Source: Janthinobacterium sp. 64 (GTDB lineage Bacteria; Pseudomonadota; Gammaproteobacteria; Burkholderiales; Burkholderiaceae_D). Taken from it: a DNA stretch of 64,000 nt. Below, one piece after another: positions 62,307-64,000 of the stretch (within the stretch, counting starts at the first letter, position 1; the number at the start of each line of letters is the position of its first letter). The DNA is taken from the NCBI RefSeq assembly GCF_002813325.1, contig NZ_PHUG01000001.1, forward strand, positions 3,720,001 through 3,784,000. Reading direction: 5' to 3'. The notes beneath the pieces were generated by a model. That model was not told where the DNA came from. It made no database searches and saw nothing but the letters and a program-made list of their open reading frames with translations. The translations under genes were made by a program, and so were the position numbers.

Positions 62307-62636
62307 ATGACAAAACGTGCCCGCCCGGAAGATGCCATGCCGACGCTCGTCAACGAGCGGCTCAGGATATGGGGCCAGTGCGTGCGCAAGCAGCGGGTGC
62401 AGCAAAACATCACGGCACGCGACCTGTGCGCCCGCCTCGACATTTCGCACCCCACCCTGCAACGCATGGAACGGGGCGAGGCATCCGTCAACGTGGGTCT
62501 GTTCCTGGCCGCCTTCCACGTGCTCGGCATCCTTGCCATCACGGCGCCGGAACCCGACGCGGCGCTGTGGCAAATGGACAGCGCCAACATCCGCAGCCGC
62601 CCCGCCGTAAACGAGCACGGCGATGGCTACTTCTAG
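62307..62636 (+). CDS. HipB-like XRE antitoxin
   Basis: A 109-residue protein with a helix-turn-helix of the XRE type (NITARDLCARLDISHPTLQRMERGEASVN). A C-terminal tail follows. It overlaps the HipA-like gene by 14 bp, the normal antitoxin-first order. It would bind HipA and repress the operon. The upstream region is unusually A/T rich and holds a large inverted repeat. Confidence 0.85.
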   Translation: MTKRARPEDAMPTLVNERLRIWGQCVRKQRVQQNITARDLCARLDISHPTLQRMERGEASVNVGLFLAAFHVLGILAITAPEPDAALWQMDSANIRSRPAVNEHGDGYF

Positions 62637-63867
62637 CCGTCCCCTGTTTGTCTATCTGCAGCGGCCCGACAACGGCGAATGGGTGGTGGCCGGTCGCTAT
62701 GTGCTCGATGCGCGTACCGGCATCGGCAGCTTTCTGTACGCGCCCAGCTATGCCGATGCAGGCTTGTCCTGGGCCATCGATCCCGTCAATCTGCCCTTTA
62801 TTCCCGACATGGAACACCTGGCGCGCCGCTATGGCGGCCTGCATGACGTGCTGCGCGACGCCAGTCCGGATTCCTGGGGGCAGATGCTGATACGCCGCGA
62901 ACACCAGCTGGGCGAAAAAACCACGGCGATCCAATTCTTGCGCCTGTCCGGCAACGGCGAGCGCTGGGGTGCGCTGGCCGTGGGCGACACGCCCAAACCG
63001 AACATAGCGCAACTGGCCAGCCCCAGACTGCATCACCTGGATGCGCTGGTGCAGGAAGTACTTGCGATTGCTGAAAGCCGTCCGGCAATCCATGCGCCCT
63101 TGCGCAAGCGCCTGTTCGCCACCCCCAGCATGGGCGGCGCGCGCCCCAAGGCAACCGTGCAGGACGGCAATGATTACTGGCTGGTGAAACCGGGCCTGAT
63201 GACCGATACGGTCGACCTGGCACTGCTGGAACACGCGACGATGCAATGGGGCAGGGCGGCCGGCCTGCGTTTCGCCGACACGCGCCACCATGCACTGACG
63301 GCCGAGCGCAGCGTGGTGCGCATCCGGCGCTACGACCGGCGCGGCGCGCGGCGCATCATGACGGTCAGTGCCGCTTCGCTGCTGCAAGTGCAATATCCAC
63401 CGGTGGAAGCGGCCGACAGCGATGGCGCCAGCTACCCCCGCCTGGCCGAAGAACTGCGGCGCATCGGCGCGCCGCCGGAAGACGGCATCGAACTGTTCGG
63501 CCGTATGGTCTTCAATGGCGTCGTCGGCAACAACGACGACCACCCACGCAACCACGCCGTCCTGTTCGACCTGGACGAGCAACGCTGGCGCCTCTCGCCC
63601 GCCTTCGATGTCGTGCCGGATACGGAAGACGACCCGCAATCACTGGTCATGCAAGTGAGCGCCGGCCGCCGCGACATCACGCGCGACGCCATGCTGCGCG
63701 ACGTGACCCGTTTCGGCTTCGCCACGCGCGGGCAGGCGGAGGAGTATCTCGATGCCTTGCTGGCGCGCATCGAGAAAGCTTTTGAACAGGTGGCGCCGCT
63801 GCTGAACGCAGCCTTGCGGGCGCGGATGGCGGAGCGGCTGCGAACAATGCTGCTGCGCCTGGCTTAG
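62623..63867 (+). CDS. HipA-like kinase toxin
   Basis: A 414-residue protein of the HipA type. The N-terminal couple_hipA region (VYLQRPDNGEWVVAGRYVLD) is followed by the kinase-like core. GGARPKATVQDGNDYWLVK holds the ATP-binding Lys, and the catalytic segment is FNGVVGNNDDHPRNHAVLFD, with the Asp of HxDxxxN-like HipA enzymes (NNDDHPRN), then the metal-binding AFDVVPD. HipA of Escherichia coli phosphorylates glutamyl-tRNA synthetase and causes dormancy; the target here is unknown. Size is near normal and all catalytic motifs look intact. Confidence 0.88.
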   Translation: MATSSRPLFVYLQRPDNGEWVVAGRYVLDARTGIGSFLYAPSYADAGLSWAIDPVNLPFIPDMEHLARRYGGLHDVLRDASPDSWGQMLIRREHQLGEKTTAIQFLRLSGNGERWGALAVGDTPKPNIAQLASPRLHHLDALVQEVLAIAESRPAIHAPLRKRLFATPSMGGARPKATVQDGNDYWLVKPGLMTDTVDLALLEHATMQWGRAAGLRFADTRHHALTAERSVVRIRRYDRRGARRIMTVSAASLLQVQYPPVEAADSDGASYPRLAEELRRIGAPPEDGIELFGRMVFNGVVGNNDDHPRNHAVLFDLDEQRWRLSPAFDVVPDTEDDPQSLVMQVSAGRRDITRDAMLRDVTRFGFATRGQAEEYLDALLARIEKAFEQVAPLLNAALRARMAERLRTMLLRLA

Positions 63868-63900
63868 GCGCGGGCGGGTTTTCGGTATTTCCGCCGCTTG

Positions 63901-64000
63901 TTAAGAGATTTCTCTCCGGATGATTTCCGCACCTGCACTGAGCGCATTCAACTTGCCTCGTGCTACCTGACGCGACAAGGGCGCCATGCCGCAGTTGGTG
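63901..64000 (-). CDS. C-terminal end of a MetE-type methionine synthase (partial)
   Basis: The last 32 codons and stop of a minus-strand gene that continues past the right edge. The visible residues include TNCGMAPLSRQVARGKLNAL. They match the zinc-ligand Cys-Gly end of cobalamin-independent methionine synthases (as in NPDCGLKTR of MetE), especially the short core-MetE type. Only the C-terminus is seen, so the exact family is uncertain. It is convergent with the HipA gene, 33 bp away. Confidence 0.55.
   Translation of the reverse strand, partial: TNCGMAPLSRQVARGKLNALSAGAEIIRREIS

Overview
The window is a GC-rich, densely coded chromosomal segment. It has a cbb3 oxidase cluster with an FNR-type regulator, RND efflux, two methyl-accepting chemotaxis proteins, a QseEF/GlrKR-type system and short REP-like palindromes. 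Gene content and codon use suggest a betaproteobacterium of the Oxalobacteraceae (Janthinobacterium/Massilia/Duganella-like). This assignment is inferred from gene content, not from a marker gene. No rRNA, tRNA, CRISPR array or intact insertion sequence was seen.

Region 1 (1-17.5 kb) is a low-oxygen respiration block: an Aer-like PAS chemoreceptor (cut by the left edge), hemN, a TauE/SafE-family membrane protein, ccoI, ccoS, ccoNOQP, ccoG and a fixH-type gene, ending in a convergent fnr/anr regulator. A perfect FNR box lies at the right distance from a -10 element upstream of ccoN. The block is interrupted between ccoS and ccoN by an oppositely oriented 5-kb module: a Tle3-like type VI lipase followed by two tandem, nearly identical lipoproteins that resemble the Tla3 (DUF2875) adaptor family. 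No VgrG, PAAR or T6SS structural gene is present.

Region 2 (17.7-29.2 kb) holds a large hybrid histidine kinase, modABC-modE with a ModE-like operator, a bile-acid/sodium-symporter-type transporter, and a translationally coupled kinase/lipoprotein/sigma-54 response regulator operon of the GlrK-QseG-GlrR type. Just downstream of glrR is a BON-domain periplasmic protein gene. Its upstream region carries a perfect sigma-54 promoter, a consensus IHF site and two exact TGTC-N10-GACA (GlrR-type) boxes, so the system and a probable target sit side by side.

Region 3 (29.4-44.7 kb) contains an M16C (PreP-like) metalloprotease, a VOC protein, a Fur-box-controlled divergent pair (PchR-like AraC regulator and O-methyltransferase), a LysR/MFS pair, a cysteine-containing winged-helix regulator divergent from a DUF2165 gene, a complete RND efflux operon and a DUF1349 protein.

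Region 4 (44.7-60.3 kb) carries a ZIP metal transporter beside a manganese catalase, several small stress-type or membrane proteins, an epimerase-DoxX fusion with a DUF2269 protein, a LysR/DHA2-MFS pair, an NAD synthesis pair (nadE and a NadM-Nudix fusion), an ArsR-rhodanese regulator with a clear palindromic operator, and a large MscS-type channel.

Region 5 (60.5-64 kb) has a second chemoreceptor, a 47-bp AT-rich inverted repeat, a hipBA-type toxin-antitoxin pair, and the C-terminal end of a MetE-type methionine synthase running off the right edge.
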